Counted from the first letter of the stretch, positions 1-11,404 are shown. The stretch is 64,000 nucleotides of DNA from Prorocentrum cordatum (GCA_963575745.1 CAUYUJ010020145.1:99107-163106); one strand, 5' to 3'. Numbers and translations: made by a program. Notes: generated by a model not told the origin, from the sequence alone.

Positions 1-1
1 G

Positions 2-696
2 TTCGGTGGCATCATCGACTGTTGTGCTCCCGCTGCATCTCCTTGGCTGGCGATCCTATTGCGCGGTGCGTTCAAGGAGCTGCGCTCGTCGGTGTCCCTG
101 CCTGGAGTGGGGCACGTGGTGCAGGCCTTGTCGGAGGATCTCTTCTTTGTGAGCCTCCCGATCGACAATATCCTCGGCACGGGGGTGTCTTTGGGCGACT
201 TGACTGCGTTCATGGAGACCGCAGAGGCGGCGAAGGTCGTCAAAGATGTTGGGATCATCCAGAAGCTGAAGCCCATGCAGTGCGTCTACATCCCCTGGGG
301 CTGGTTGTTCATGCCTTTCCACGTGAACGTGGACAGGGCCAAGAAGGTGGAGCCGACTGAGTTTGCTGGAATCTGGATGCAGCCCTACTGGAACGTGGAG
401 GCCATGAAGATTGCCCCCTATAATGTTTTGGAGGCGGTCCTGAACTACAACGTGGAAGTGCTCACGAGGACAGGGTTGCAACACATTTCGCAACCCTCAT
501 CGTTATTTGATCGTCCATGCCAATACTCAGTATTGGCATGGATGCTCAAGTAACGCCCTGCCCCATCCTCCACAGCCCCAGGAAGATGGGCCAGGAGATG
601 TATGCTGAGCGCCGCGTGTATTTCATCGAGTTCATGAAGGAGATCGCCTCTCCGCAGCAGTCGGCCGCGTCCATGGCCGCCGCGGAGGGCAGCTAG
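2..696 (+). CDS. 3' part of an unrecognised host protein gene, two exons
   Basis: The frame is open from the left window edge (first full codon at 2), so the true start lies outside. Exon 1 (2-468) and exon 2 (582-696) join in frame across a proposed intron, giving 193 residues plus a TAG stop at 694-696. Without splicing the frame would end at a TAA at 551-553. The part after residue 30 is acidic/hydrophobic and includes a conserved-looking Pro-Trp-Gly-Trp stretch near residue 105; the C terminus is Ala/Ser rich. I do not recognise the family and assign no function. GC-rich third positions and a balanced composition separate it from the spurious frames nearby. It is the only convincing host gene in the window. 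Confidence 0.6.
469..581 (+). other. Probable GA-AG intron with two internal hairpins
   Basis: The 113-nt segment starts GA after an exon ending ACGAG and ends CAG before GAAG, so the same AG|GA string lies at both borders. Removing it restores a continuous frame. Dinoflagellate introns are known to use GT, GC or GA donors. Inside are a 13-bp perfect inverted repeat with a 3-nt loop (514-526 and 530-542) and a 7-bp inverted repeat (473-479 and 491-497). This resembles recently inserted introner-type introns. The exact borders are inferred. Confidence 0.5.
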
Positions 697-1200
697 AATA
701 CCGCCGCTTGCACGGGCCGAGGGTAGGAGAACCCCGAGGAGAACGGGGAGTGGAGGAGGAAGGATGATGACGCTGACGACGACCGACGACGACGACGATG
801 GTGACAACGATGAGGATGGGTGGTTCCGGAGGATGAACAGAATCGATGTCGGCTAAAGCCCGACTCGACGCTCGACTCGACGCTGGGTGGTCCCCGTGTT
901 GCTCGGCTTGCGCCGCTCTGCCAGCCGGTGGGACACGCCCGTGTCATGGCCGTCTCGATCGCAATGACGGTCGCGGAGGCGAGTATATTCAAGATAGGGA
1001 TGGGGACTGAGGCATTAGGCCTGAACGACGTCCGAGGAGGAGGTAGGGGAGGGGGGAGGACGGCGACGGTGGAAGGGGGAGGACATGAACGATTGGGAAG
1101 GAGGTAGGACCTAGGAAGGTATCACTAAGGATGCGTGGATGAGCTGGGTCTCATCCTCTCTATCCTACTCTGGTCTCAAACTCCGACCGTGGCGCTATCC
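697..1200. other. Intergenic, no gene seen
   Basis: Downstream flank of the first gene. Purine-rich stretches (GGAGGA) but no supported reading frame, RNA gene or element. Confidence 0.5.
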
Positions 1201-1500
1201 CGTTTAAGAGGGTGATGGCCATCGTAATCACCATATCCAGCATCATCATCATAATCATTACCATCACCATCATCATCATTATGTTAGCCCTCATCAGCAT
1301 CAGTATCATCATCTTGACCGCTAGATCTCGATCTCCATGAATATCATGATCATCATCACCTCGCGCACACACACCATGACGGTGATGAGCATCCGCAATC
1401 GCCATCACCTCCATCCTTTTCAACATCGCCTCCAATATTCCACATCTCATCATCAGCATCACCAACACCATCCGCGACAGCGTCCCCCCGATCAATCATG
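1201..1500. repeat. Imperfect CAT/ATC trinucleotide tract
   Basis: Degenerate runs of CAT/ATC triplets. The Met-rich frames across it are by-products of the repeat, not genes. Confidence 0.7.
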
Positions 1501-2460
1501 ATGACTACCATCACGGTGGAGGGCGGAGGATGTACGAGGTAACCTGCATACGAGTATGCATTGCTGCTTTCACGAGCCATCTAATGGCATGGCACGCATC
1601 GGTCGATGCGGTGTTTCTGTGGACTGTGATGTCAATGCGCGCAGATGGGGAGCGCGTGTTGCCACTGACCTTTCAGAATGAAAGATTATGAGCATAGTGC
1701 TAGCTTGATATCTGCACTGTGTCGTTGTTTCCTTTGCCCGCACCACCCCAGCCCGCGTCCCCCTTTGTACGGGACGCAATAGTAGGCATACGGATGGTCA
1801 CGGAGGAATGGAGGATCAGGGGAGGGGCGAAGATGCGTAAAAGTAAGATGCGGATGACGGGATGATGAATGGATGGATGGATGGATGGGTGATTGAAGGT
1901 AAAGGGGGGATGATAAATCATGACACGGAGGGCGCGGCAACGAGGAGACAGGACACATGACGCACGATAGATACTGAGGGCTATGCGAGGAATGCGGGTT
2001 GGGGGGTTGGCACTATATCAAAACATGGCATGACAATGATGGTGATGCCAATGAGCCAGTGGGGGGCCGAGGATGGCTGAACGGATGATGAGTAATGCCG
2101 AGAGTACCTACTAGATGATAATCGAAAGATGAAGATGCGGAGGGTTAGTAAGGGGGAGGACGATGGGAGTGGCGGAAGATTGATAGGAGGAGGAGAAGGA
2201 GGAAGAACGAGCGTCCGCTCGGTCACGGCACTTTTCGGCCGCCGATGCAGATCCGTGATTCGGAGATTCGCTGCTCCAGGGTCCGCGCTGCACATTAGAC
2301 ATGTGAAGTTCAGAGGAAGCCTACGTACGCTGGTCACGTCGATATGTATTCGCAGACGAGTTGGTAACGCCTATTACGGTGTGTTATCGTGTATATCGAT
2401 GCGCTGTGCAGGACTAGCGTTGATGAAATGATAGTTTTCTTGTTGACAGCGCCCCCCCCT
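1501..2460. other. Intergenic, no gene seen
   Basis: Contains a short GGAT/TGGA run near 1868-1890 and otherwise nothing I can classify. Confidence 0.4.
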
Positions 2461-2576
2461 CACACCAACACATGTTGACGTGACGGGCCATCACGTCAAC
2501 ACGTGTTGATGTGAAGGGCCTTCACGTCAACACGAGTTGATGTGAAAGCTCTTCGCATCAACACGTGTTGGTGTGC
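2461..2576. repeat. Four palindromes spaced about 31 bp
   Basis: The half-palindrome CAACAC starts at 2467, 2497, 2528 and 2559, giving steps of 30, 31 and 31 bp. Each lies in a CAACACGTGTTG-like inverted repeat (one copy has CATG, one has CGAG in the centre). The flanking TCACGTC/GATGTGA arms extend each unit to about 24 bp of dyad symmetry. Possible protein-binding array or cruciform-forming tract. Confidence 0.8.
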
Positions 2577-2654
2577 ACGCGCTAAGCATCCACTTGTGTG
2601 GCGGGTGTGTTGGGGCTGGTTGCCGCGTGGGGTGTCCGCCAGCCCTTGCCTTAC

Positions 2655-2682
2655 TAGGAGGAGGAGGAGGAGGAGGAGGAGA
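2655..2682. repeat. (GGA)n microsatellite
   Basis: About eight uninterrupted GGA triplets. Confidence 0.9.
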
Positions 2683-2870
2683 CCCGCCCCCTGAGGTGCA
2701 CCGACGTCTTCCTGCTTGCGCCGCACCTTCAATGCGCTAGCGCCCTCACTAGGGCACTGCGCTTTGCGCACAAGCGGAGCCGACTCTCGAGGAACTTTAC
2801 CCCCAGTGGCTGGGGCTGCAACTGGCGAGTACGGAGACTCGAAACAATTGAATCGGCAGCAGCAGCTGTA

Positions 2871-2872
<2 letters not shown>

Positions 2873-2910
<38 letters not shown>
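2873..2910. repeat. (AT)19 microsatellite
   Basis: 38 bp of pure AT dinucleotide. Similar runs occur at 23740-23775 and 59802-59834. Confidence 0.95.
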
Positions 2911-2915
<5 letters not shown>

Positions 2916-3439
2916 TTCGGAACGGTCGAAAGGAAGCGAAAAGAGATCGAAGCAGGCTCGAGGATAACTTTACCCCCGCCACAAAGGAAGAGAGGGAAGG
3001 AGACGCCCCAGAACAGAAGCGACATGAGGATAAACGAAGTAGTGGAGGAGATCGTCATGACTTGGACACCCGAATCGACACAACAATTTCGCTTGACGAT
3101 ATCGACGACGTATCCACAGCGTTACATACACATCTCAACATACTCATTCCGATGAAGCACGGGAGCTTGTCACCGATAGTCTTCAGGCGGGGGCGGGAGA
3201 GGGATACTTTGCCTTTGGCGAGGCCAGGCCACCAATATCGCAACCTGCGACCTATCTATGGCTTCCTGAAAAGAGGGCAGCGGAAACAAATCCTGATATG
3301 TTCGTTTCATCACCCTTTGGATCTTGGGGCACTCGAGACACCCCCCGCGGTCTATCACGCCCAGTGGGCGGCAACGACCAAGTAGTAATAATAGGAAAAC
3401 AGACTCGGAAATATTATGCGCAAGAGGGGAGTGGAGGTA
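2911..3439. other. Unclassified; one open frame of 107 codons
   Basis: A plus-strand frame at 3062-3385 has a balanced, non-repetitive composition but no motif I recognise and no supported start context. It could be a gene fragment or the 3' flank of the minus-strand LINE next to it. Confidence 0.2.
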
Positions 3440-5479
3440 AAACTAATTGACCCTCCACCCGATAATCACCCCAACGCTATCCACCACCTCCTGACTCTCC
3501 GGCTTCCATTCCCAGAGCCTTGGGGAGCAAACTGCGTTGAGGCATCGCGCCGCGCGAGCTTCGTGCCCCAGAACGCGAGCGCTGATGCCCGGCGACAGGA
3601 CGTCCCCGAGCTGCTGCAGCATGGCAGGCAATCGGGATGGCATAACGCGGGCGGGCCGTTAAACGCTGAAGCCCGTCTGTCTCGGCGTCAAAGGTGTGTT
3701 TGTTGATTTTGAAGCATGGCCCGACACATAACAGCACGGACAACGCGATCGAGTTGTAGGCGACGAGCGAACGACCCCCCCATCGATCGAATACATCGAC
3801 ACCAGTCAAGATAGTTCGCCACAGGAACCACCCGATACCTGTTCCACCCCTCGTCTCCCAAGGTAATGGCCAAGTATTTTCCCCCATGTCTGGATCGTGA
3901 ACCTTCGGACTCGAACCCCGTGCTCGGCGAACCTCCTCACCTTCTCCGCCCTCTCGACCGTCCCATAGAAGACAATGGTGCACTTTCTGAGGTTGAGACT
4001 GAGGCCCGTGGCGAAGGCACTGTTCACCAGCACCCGCAGCATCGCGGGGAGCGACGCATACAGTTTCTGAAAGAAAAAACCATGCCATCTGCGAGAGCGG
4101 TAAGCTCCGACAGCGGGGAGGGCAACTGATTCGCTAACTTCCGCAACGCGGGATCCAAGCAGAGGACAAAGATGCGACCTCACATCGGGCAGCCTTGGCG
4201 CGCTCCACGACGGATCGGGAACCCTTGGAATTTGCGGCCCCCCAGGATCATCTCCACCGATATGTCAGTGTACAAAGCCGACCACGAAGTCAAAATGGTG
4301 TCGGGAACCCCATGGTCCGCAATTCAAACAGGATCCAGGCGTGGAATATGCTTGGAAACGCGGCTATCACATCGAGGAAAACACATCCTGCTTCCCCCAT
4401 GCACAGCAAGACTCCGTACCGGAGCATGTTCCACTCAAGCTTGAAACTGTTGTCGGCCATCTGCCGAGTCCGATCGAATCCGTTCTGAATGGGCGAGGCG
4501 CCCAGCTCACACTGATCGGCCAAAGATCGATTGATGGCAGATCCCGAGATCTTCGCGTCGCTGTTGCTCAAGGTGATGGGGCGCATCTCGTCGGGCCCCC
4601 CCCGGAAGCTGGCGGAGTCTTCCTCGCGGGGGCCTTTGGGGATGAAGACCGTGGTGCCTTTGTTTAACTCGGGGCCTAATGGGGCTCCTGTTTGCGAGTG
4701 CTGAAGGAGGTCGTAGAAGGTCGTAGAGGGCGTCGATCACGAGGGGGCCACGATTTATCCTAGCAGAGTAACATGCCCCATCAAGACCAAGGGCGCAGTC
4801 GTGGAAACGGGAAACCAAAGCCTCAAACCTCTCCCGAGATGACGTCCACACAACCGCGGGGTCAACGCTTGTGACGCGCGGGGCGAGCTCGTTCGCGGCT
4901 CCGAGAGACATGGGGGCATCTTCGCGGACGCGCGCCCAGTGGTTGCGGAGAGCGTCAGCGCCAGCTTCAAGAGTAGGAAGATGAGACCCGTCTGGAACAC
5001 GAATGCCCGCAATGGTCATCCGACGATTGCGAGGTGCCCAAGTCTGCGCCTGGCGCCGTGGATTCTGCAAGCTAGCTTCGCGGAGGCCCCGCGGGAAAAA
5101 AAAACAACTCACCCATCGCTTCTCTCCTTTCCTCCTCGAGCCCGCCCCTGGCCACTTCCCCCATATAATCGTGAAAGCCCTGCCTGTCGATCCACTGGGC
5201 AACCTGCGGATCGACGAACTCGGCAAATTTCGGGATAATCTGAAACGCAGGCCTGGCGGTAGCTGCCCTGCCAGCATGCGTGGCCCTATTCGCTGTGGGC
5301 AGCCAGGGCTGGCGCTGCGACGCAGACTCAGGAGGGGGGTTTCGGGATTGCTGTTTGGCTCTGGAGGCTGCCAGATGCGCGCGCCCCTTAATCTCCTGAA
5401 TTTGCGTGGGCAGGTCATCCGATAAACCGTCGCCGGCTTTGACGAGGCGAAGCGCGGCGGGATGGAACTTGCGCTTGGT
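3440..5479 (-). pseudogene. LINE 1 reverse transcriptase, decayed
   Basis: The frame 4586-4290 starts with Arg-Pro-Ile-Thr-Leu-Ser-Asn (finger motif), then a Gln-Asn-Gly-Phe...Arg-Gln-Met-Ala-Asp stretch and motif A (Phe-Leu-Asp-Val-Ile-Ala-Ala-Phe). After a frameshift near 4310, motif B reads Arg-Arg-Gly-Ala-Arg-Gln-Gly-Cys-Pro (about 4190-4215), followed at once by a TGA. The catalytic YADD box is damaged near 4100, where only Ala-Tyr remains. The next segment (about 4020-3970) is a typical Gly-Leu-Ser-Leu-Asn...Lys-Cys motif. The segment 5418-4640 is the endonuclease-RT linker. Conclusion: real RT ancestry, not functional. Confidence 0.8.
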
Positions 5480-6240
5480 CGCCCGAGACGGGGCCGACGC
5501 CTTCCAATCGGGGGCAGCAGCGCGAAGGGAGAGGTAGACGGGGCAGTGGTCGCTCGGGGCCTTCAAGTCGCAGACGCCCCACGACGCCCCAGAGATAGGA
5601 TGGTCGTCTAACGTGTCGGCTGCATGTGAGTTTGTGAGGATTCTACGACCGTTGACAGTAGACGTAATGCGACGAGTAGGAGAAGGCTGCAACGCTTCAA
5701 TGATTTCAAGGAAGAGCGTCTCAAAGAAACGGGCGATGCCGTCTGACGCAGGCTGGCGTCTCCCCTGAGACATAGTGGACGCCCTCGCCAGGCAATGGGA
5801 AATTGAAATCGCCGAGCACGGATGTCTGCACCTGAGCCGGCGGCAAAATCGCCTGGCGGAGCGTCCTCAAGTGATTTGCTGCTCTGCTCTCAATAACTTG
5901 GGATCAGTGTGAGCGTTGGCGATCGCAATCTCATTATCCCCCGCAGAGGCCCGAATGATGCGGGCCCGCCCAGGGATCGCCACCGTGCGCTGGGGGTTCC
6001 GCAGTTGATGAATGATGGCGGGGTGGGTGGACATAACAACCCCAGCGCGGATATGCGTCTCCTCGTCGAACGACCCAAGAATGCCATGATGAGGGGGCCC
6101 CCTTGGAGCGCCACGCGATCCTCTTCGTGGCCGTGAGCTTCATGGAAAGCCACGATGCCATAAGCGACGTGCGTGGGCAGCATGAGACTTCGTTTAGCGG
6201 CTCGACTTGCATGATGCCCGTGGACCGGCACAAAAAGACC
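5480..6240 (-). pseudogene. LINE 1 endonuclease domain, decayed
   Basis: In the frame beginning at 5773, residues 74-76 (5554-5546) are Ser-Asp-His followed by Cys-Pro, the signature end of the endonuclease/exonuclease/phosphatase fold of LINEs. Upstream, in shifted frames, a Gly-Asp-Phe-Asn-like segment (here Arg-Arg-Phe-Gln) and a region reading like the strand with a terminal Asn-Ala-His can be followed. In active LINEs this domain nicks target DNA for primed reverse transcription. Frame changes at about 5780 and 5890 break the domain. Confidence 0.7.
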
Positions 6241-6765
6241 TAGTGAGCCCCACGCGGCGAGGCGGGGGCCCGAGCCGCTGCGCGACCCGAAGAGGGGGGG
6301 GGGCCAGCGGGGGGCCCGGGAGCCCGCAGCGGGGATGGAATTCCATCCCTCGGTCTAGAACTAGACTGGGAGCGGATGGCGCGATCGCGCAGAGATGAAC
6401 GTGAGAATTGCTGTCGCTGCCGACTAACAAACTGCGAATCTGGCGAAGGAGGCGCAGGCTCGATCCCCAGAACACCAGAATCGCACATAAAACTGATGAG
6501 GCTCGCAGGCAGCTCAGGAATTTCTCAAACATACCCTGCAATCGTCACATCCGTGGCGACTTTGATCAGTGTCGGCGGCCTCGGAATCGGTGCCCCACTC
6601 CCTGAGGTTGTCGAAGTCGGGTTGGATGCTCGACTGGTTCTCGCTTTCCTCAACCGTGTGGAAGAGCCGCCAGTGGTCGTTCTCCTGGTTGTCGATGATG
6701 GAGAACTCACTGCGAGCGCCGTTGGCAGTGAGCCTGTGGCTGATGGAAACCCAGCGTACGAGACC

Positions 6766-7575
6766 CTACAGCTTGGACATGATGTGGAGCCAGAGACACG
6801 AGAGCGTTCGCTGATGCGACATGTGGACCAGCGGCGTGTCGGGCCTGGCGCGGAGGTGTACCTGTACCTTCTTGCGCGGGTCGTGCCATGTGGGCATGTT
6901 GTCGTGCGACCACTCTCGGAACAGCTTGCGCGCGTCCTCGGTGCTGAAGTGGACGCCGTTGCCCATAGACACCTTGTGAAACTTCGCGGTGGTGCCTTGG
7001 TGGAGGGCGGGCTGCGAATTCTCCAGAGCCGTCTTCAAGGTGGCGGAGTGTGCGCGACGATGGCTCTCCAGCACAGCTCGCGGGACCCCCCAAATCCCAG
7101 CCCGAGCGCGGTCAGGCTCATCATATTTGATCGTGATAGTGGGCTCAGTCGGGGCCTCAATCCTACGACGCGTCGAGCGCGAACCACTGGGTGCCGTAGT
7201 GCCGACTGAGGAAGGAGGGCGAGACAGCGCATTGACTTGCCTCTGGATGTCCGCTACCTTCGAATCGATGGTGTTCGTGATGCGGGCGGCGACGTCCGCG
7301 TTCTCCATCGGGATGGCGGTTCCTTGCTGCGCGGAAGTCAGCAGCTCGGAGAAGCGGGACTACCGCGACGTTTGCATCGATTGGACCATGGACGGCGTAT
7401 CTGAGTAGGACTGCGCTTGGTTCGCCTGCAGCTGCCCAAGCTGCATCGCGAGCGCACCTGCGCGTGAGTTGTAGCTCTCGATGGCGTTGCGCATCGTGCC
7501 CATCTCCTGGCGCTCCTCGGAGGACTGAGTCTGGGTGGCTTGTGTGAGCGCAGCCAGAGCATCCGCGGAAACCAT
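6766..7575 (-). pseudogene. LINE 1 ORF1-like protein, one in-frame stop
   Basis: An ATG at 7575, about 130 nt after the spliced-leader relics, opens a Gln/Ala-rich, probably coiled-coil frame. A TAG at 7360-7362 interrupts it and the same frame then continues to about 6766. The second half holds a Ser/Arg-rich linker followed by a basic segment ending near a His/Trp-rich motif. The position right behind the leader and before the endonuclease fits an ORF1 or an N-terminal extension of the LINE polyprotein. Nucleic-acid binding is inferred from position only. Confidence 0.5.
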
Positions 7576-7706
7576 CTTGGGATCGATTGGGGAAGCTAGA
7601 ATGACTGCTGACCGCGAGCGAGCGGGCAAACAAAATGTCGCCCTGATGCCTTGGGCCACCCCTTGGCAGCGTCCAAGTTCGAAGCGCCAGTGACGCACTT
7701 CGCGAA

Positions 7707-7758
7707 CTTGAGCCAAACTGGCTTGAGCCAAAATGGCTTGAGCTAAAATTGCTACGGA
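7707..7758 (-). other. Three tandem relict dinoflagellate spliced leaders
   Basis: Read on the minus strand, 7758-7737 is a nearly full-length 22-nt spliced leader (starts TCCGTAG and ends GCTCAAG, with two internal changes). It is followed by 15-nt relics at 7736-7722 (CCATTTTGGCTCAAG, exact) and 7721-7707 (one change). The 15-nt size is what trans-splicing at the AG inside the leader itself (CCGTAG) is known to leave. The sequence therefore records three rounds of transcription, trans-splicing and reverse transcription, and it sits directly before LINE 1 ORF1. Confidence 0.92.
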
Positions 7759-7832
7759 AGGAGGATGAGGATGAGGATGAGGACGAGGAGGAGAAGGAGG
7801 AGGAGAAGGAGGAGGAGGAGGCGGAGGAATAT
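7759..7832. repeat. Purine-rich GGA/GAGGAT tract
   Basis: Microsatellite immediately upstream (minus-strand sense) of the spliced-leader relics; it marks the 5' insertion flank of LINE 1. Confidence 0.8.
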
Positions 7833-8934
7833 TACCAAGCGCGCTACAGGCTTACAAGGTACCTAAGCCCATCTTTAAGGATGAGGCGGCACTCAGCGAA
7901 GTACTGGATACTGTGCGACTGCGAGAGATACAGAATAGTTTGCCGGCCCCAGGCCACGTCCTCGAAGTCGGAGGCACTGCCGAAAGCTATTGGCCACCTG
8001 CTGACACCAAGGGGGGCCCATGTACCCGTTTTTCTGCGCCAGCAGCCGTGAAGACGTATTCCACCCCACTTATAGTTTTCGGCCATGCCCCGGGATAAGG
8101 TGCCAAACCCTTCGACGAGAATGTGGGATGTCACCCCCGCTCTGCTCGAGCGGATTGGGGCTCCACTGTCGAGGAATACCTCCTCGGGCGCGGCACCGAA
8201 ATTCGTGATATTTTCGTTGCGTCGCGAATTTGGGTGCGATCTGGCTCCTCGACCCGTTTAAAGGCCGACCTCGGATCGTGGCTCTACCGGCCTATCCGCT
8301 GTGGGGGCGAGCCTGCCCATCTGCTATCCCGCGACACTGGGAATAAAGAGCCCTCAACGCACGCAAAACGGCCAACCGCAACAAGGGTAGAGCGAGGGAG
8401 GGAGAGAGGGAGGGAAGCAAAGGGAGAAGAGCCGGGGGGAGAGCGAGTGAAAAGGGGGGAAGGAAATGCCAGGGGAGAGCTGGAAGGAAATGGGACTAGG
8501 GGGGACGCAAACGGGAGGGCGGAGATGGCGGCGGAGAGAGCACGGGTGAGCGAAATAGGAACCGGGCCAGAAACACAAGGTCCTCTGCGGAGATGCGGAG
8601 GGATCTCGCGCCGCGGGAACACCACCGAGGACTCGCCGCACCAATGCGATGAGTGCGGCTGGGGGCGCCCACCACAGGGCGTCGCCAACGGTAAGACGAG
8701 GCCGATTTTGTTATGTGCCAGGGCCAACACAATCAGGGGCCAGTTTGGGTCCGACGAGAGAAGCAGCAGACGACAGCCGCAAACAGTCTCCGGCTGCGTA
8801 CAAGTACGGGCGTCCCGCGCAGCATTCAGCTGCAGACGCAAAAGGTGCGCACGCATTACGGGCGCGACCATGAGGAGAAGGACTGAAAGCCTGTGGGGGA
8901 GGAGAGAGGGAGGACGGCGGAAGAGCCGCTTTCT
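7833..8934. other. Unclassified; two competing open frames
   Basis: About 7841-8095 is open on plus (84 codons, exon-like composition) and on minus (8134-7844, 96 codons). At most one can be real and I recognise neither. From 8380 to 8530 the sequence is GGGAGA-rich low complexity, which explains the longer plus frame at 8123-9067. Confidence 0.25.
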
Positions 8935-9187
8935 ATATCCCCGCCTCTGCCTCCAAAGGGCGATCCAAAGGAAACAATTCATTCAGCACCTTCGCGCAGC
9001 GCGGGGACATCCTGTTCCAATTGCTGCAGTTGTGCGGGCTTGCCAACCTGTATGTGCACGTCTCTGAGAGCCCAGCTGCTCTCCGCCCCTAGCAGATGCA
9101 CCCGCATGAAGAGCAGACAAAGATCAACTGGTCTTCGTCGTCGCTGGCTATAAGTAAGAAGTGGCCTCGCGGATTCGCTGTGATGAG

Positions 9188-10317
9188 TTAGAAAGCGGCG
9201 CAGTGACCAAGACATGCAAAAGTCTGCGGCGGGAGCTCTGACTGGCACCTCGTGTAGCAGACCCTCCATGCCCACAAGTCGGGCTTAATCCACTTCCAGT
9301 TGTGGCCCCTGGCTTGGCCGAAGACTTCTGGCTGGGGGGCCTGAGCGACAGATGAAGCCGTCAATAAGACCCCATTTCGGGTTGGGTCTGCTGGCACTAG
9401 CGGCGGGGGGGGAATGGAGGAGGGAGGAGGGGCGGGGAAAGGAGGGGGGGCCGCGGTCAAATCCGCTGCGACCGCTGCTGGTGCACGATGGGCACGGGGC
9501 GCCGAAGGAGGGGGCGGGACCAGAGGAGGTGGCAGAGGGAGTGCATGACGGGCAACCCTTATGCCCGTGATAAGCCCAGGGACTCTTTGCCGCGTGTCAA
9601 ACGCGTGTCGCAACGCCTTCGAGGGAGCTAGCCGTGGGAACAAAAGCAGCGCCCGGGCCGCATAGCGAAGGCAACGCTCGAGGGAGGTGCTCTCTTCAAC
9701 CCAAGACTCTATCTGCGACTTGGAGGGCCGCGCCAACGTTAAAGCCCCTTTCTTGGCGTATCTGTCGGCCAAATCGTTCCCTACGGCTCTATACCACTCC
9801 GGGGATCCAGCGGCCAGCTCGTCAGGACACACGTGCGCCTGGACTCCGACAACGCAGACGTCCTGAGTCCACGTGGGCGTCCCCCTGATTTGGATCTGGA
9901 GGCCAGCGTAGACGTGGTGCCGGGCCGTAACCTGCCACCACGGCTCAGTCGTTAGTTTGACCAGGCCCAAGAAATCAGAGTAAATCGAAGTGGCCTTGGG
10001 GCAGAACTGCATCACTTCAAGAACAGCGATGTGCTCTGCCGCTGGGGAGGTTTGCGGGTAGTCTGCTCCCACGGCCCCCCCAAGGGGCATCAACACCGCC
10101 CAGCCTGCGGCATGAAAGATTTGAAGGGACCCTGGGACACTCAAATAAATAAACACAAATAACAGGATTCCCCATATTTTAGTTTTTTTGGGGGGTTTTC
10201 GTTTTCCCCCCCCCACTTCCCATAGTCGCAGATTTTCCTGGAATCGACGATGAATTGTGTTTGTGTGCTTTCTTCCCTCCTGGAGATTACTGGCCCGTCT
10301 TTGAAACAGGACCCGTC
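9188..10317 (-). pseudogene. LINE 2 ribonuclease H domain
   Basis: A first catalytic Asp lies in Asp-Ala-Asp-Gly-Ser-Cys at about 10323-10309 in one frame. After a frameshift the 342-codon frame starting at 10216 carries Ala-Gly-Trp-Ala-Val-Leu, Glu61 (Ala-Ala-Glu-His), Asp81 (Tyr-Ser-Asp) and a Gly-Asn-Asp-Leu-Ala-Asp box with Asp151. That is the D-E-D-D order of retroelement ribonuclease H. A Pro-rich linker and a Cys-x2-x-Cys region follow. In active LINEs it would degrade template RNA; here the frameshift makes it a pseudogene. Confidence 0.75.
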
Positions 10318-10502
10318 TGCATCAAGACATCGCCAGTAGAGGCGCCCGCTGTGGAGAAGCCCCTCGACTGGGCACCAGCAGCTGTGGCTGCTGGTGCCCG
10401 TGCCCGTGCCCGGCGGCGGGGTAGGGCGCCGGGCTGGGCTGCTCGTGGACGCCACAGACAAGAGGGAAACTTCTGGCAGGCTCAGGCACGAGGGCCCTTC
10501 GT

Positions 10503-10612
10503 GCACGAAGGAGGAGGCCGAGGAGGACGAGGAGGCCGAGGAGGACGAGGAGGACGAGGAGGGCGAGGAGGGCGAGGAGGCGGAGAGGGGGAGGAGGAGG
10601 AGGTTGGCAGAG
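10503..10612. repeat. GAG/GAC-rich tract inside LINE 2
   Basis: About 110 bp of GGA/GAG triplets between the Cys-His box and the ribonuclease H start. It separates conserved parts and was probably expanded after insertion. Confidence 0.85.
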
Positions 10613-11404
10613 GAGGTGCCCGCAACGCCGACCTGGGCCGTGCGGCCCCCGCCCTCCGGATGCCTCTCGTGCACGAGCGAGATGAGAAATGCTGTCGGAT
10701 GGGGCTCCGCAGATGCACGTTGCGTCTACGCTGTGCCCAGCCTGCCGCACTTGATGCGCCGCCCACAACGAGTGGCAGACGGAGGCGAGAAGCAGCCCTC
10801 GCTCATGCCTCGGGGGGCTGCACTCCTGGATTACACGCCTAGCCACGCTGAAGTCAAACGTCGTTGATGCTGGCATTCCTAATTTGCCCGCTATGCGACT
10901 GGAGTGGCCCTGCGCCCAATACTCTCTGAATTGAAGCTCCATGAACTTGGGAGAGAAGGCTGTCAGAGGCCAGCGCCTTCCCGCTGAGTCTTACAAAATG
11001 ACAGCCGTGTGAATCGACCAGCCCACGCGGGCTGAGGACAAAACTGCGGCACCGAGTGGGCCCCTCACCTGGGACCACGCACCAGGGAGGCGGATGAGAA
11101 TGGGCTGGGCGAGGGAATGGAGGCGGGGTAAAGGGCAGGGGTTTGACACGGCAATGTCGATGCCCGATTTCCAGACGATCTTGGACCAAAGGAGGGCCGG
11201 CGCAGGCCCCTGCCTCCATGTGGGATCCTCATGAACCGCCAGGGAGACGAAGCGCGATCTGGAATCTCCCCGGGCACCGACCAGCCTCAAGCAAACATGT
11301 CTGGGCACACGCAAGTTCGGCGTGGTCGACTCCGGCGACCGACACCCCATACATGCCATATTGGTCGAGACCAGTGGTATAAACTTTCCGAAGGTCCGCG
11401 CCTG

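Larger units (their letters stand above)
3440..7758 (-). mobile_element. Degenerate non-LTR retrotransposon (LINE 1)
   Basis: In minus-strand order the element shows relict spliced leaders (7758-7707), an ORF1-like frame (7575-6766), an apurinic-type endonuclease domain (about 6240-5480) and a reverse transcriptase (about 4600-3440). Several frameshifts and stops show it is dead. The 3' end is uncertain: no poly(A) or target duplication was found and 3440 is only where homology-like signal fades. A GC-rich block at about 6241-6370 seems inserted at the start of the endonuclease region. Confidence 0.8.

Noticed and set aside
8123-9067. 314-codon plus-strand frame
   Set aside because: Crosses GGGAGA low-complexity sequence and overlaps the minus-strand LINE 2 end; composition changes abruptly.
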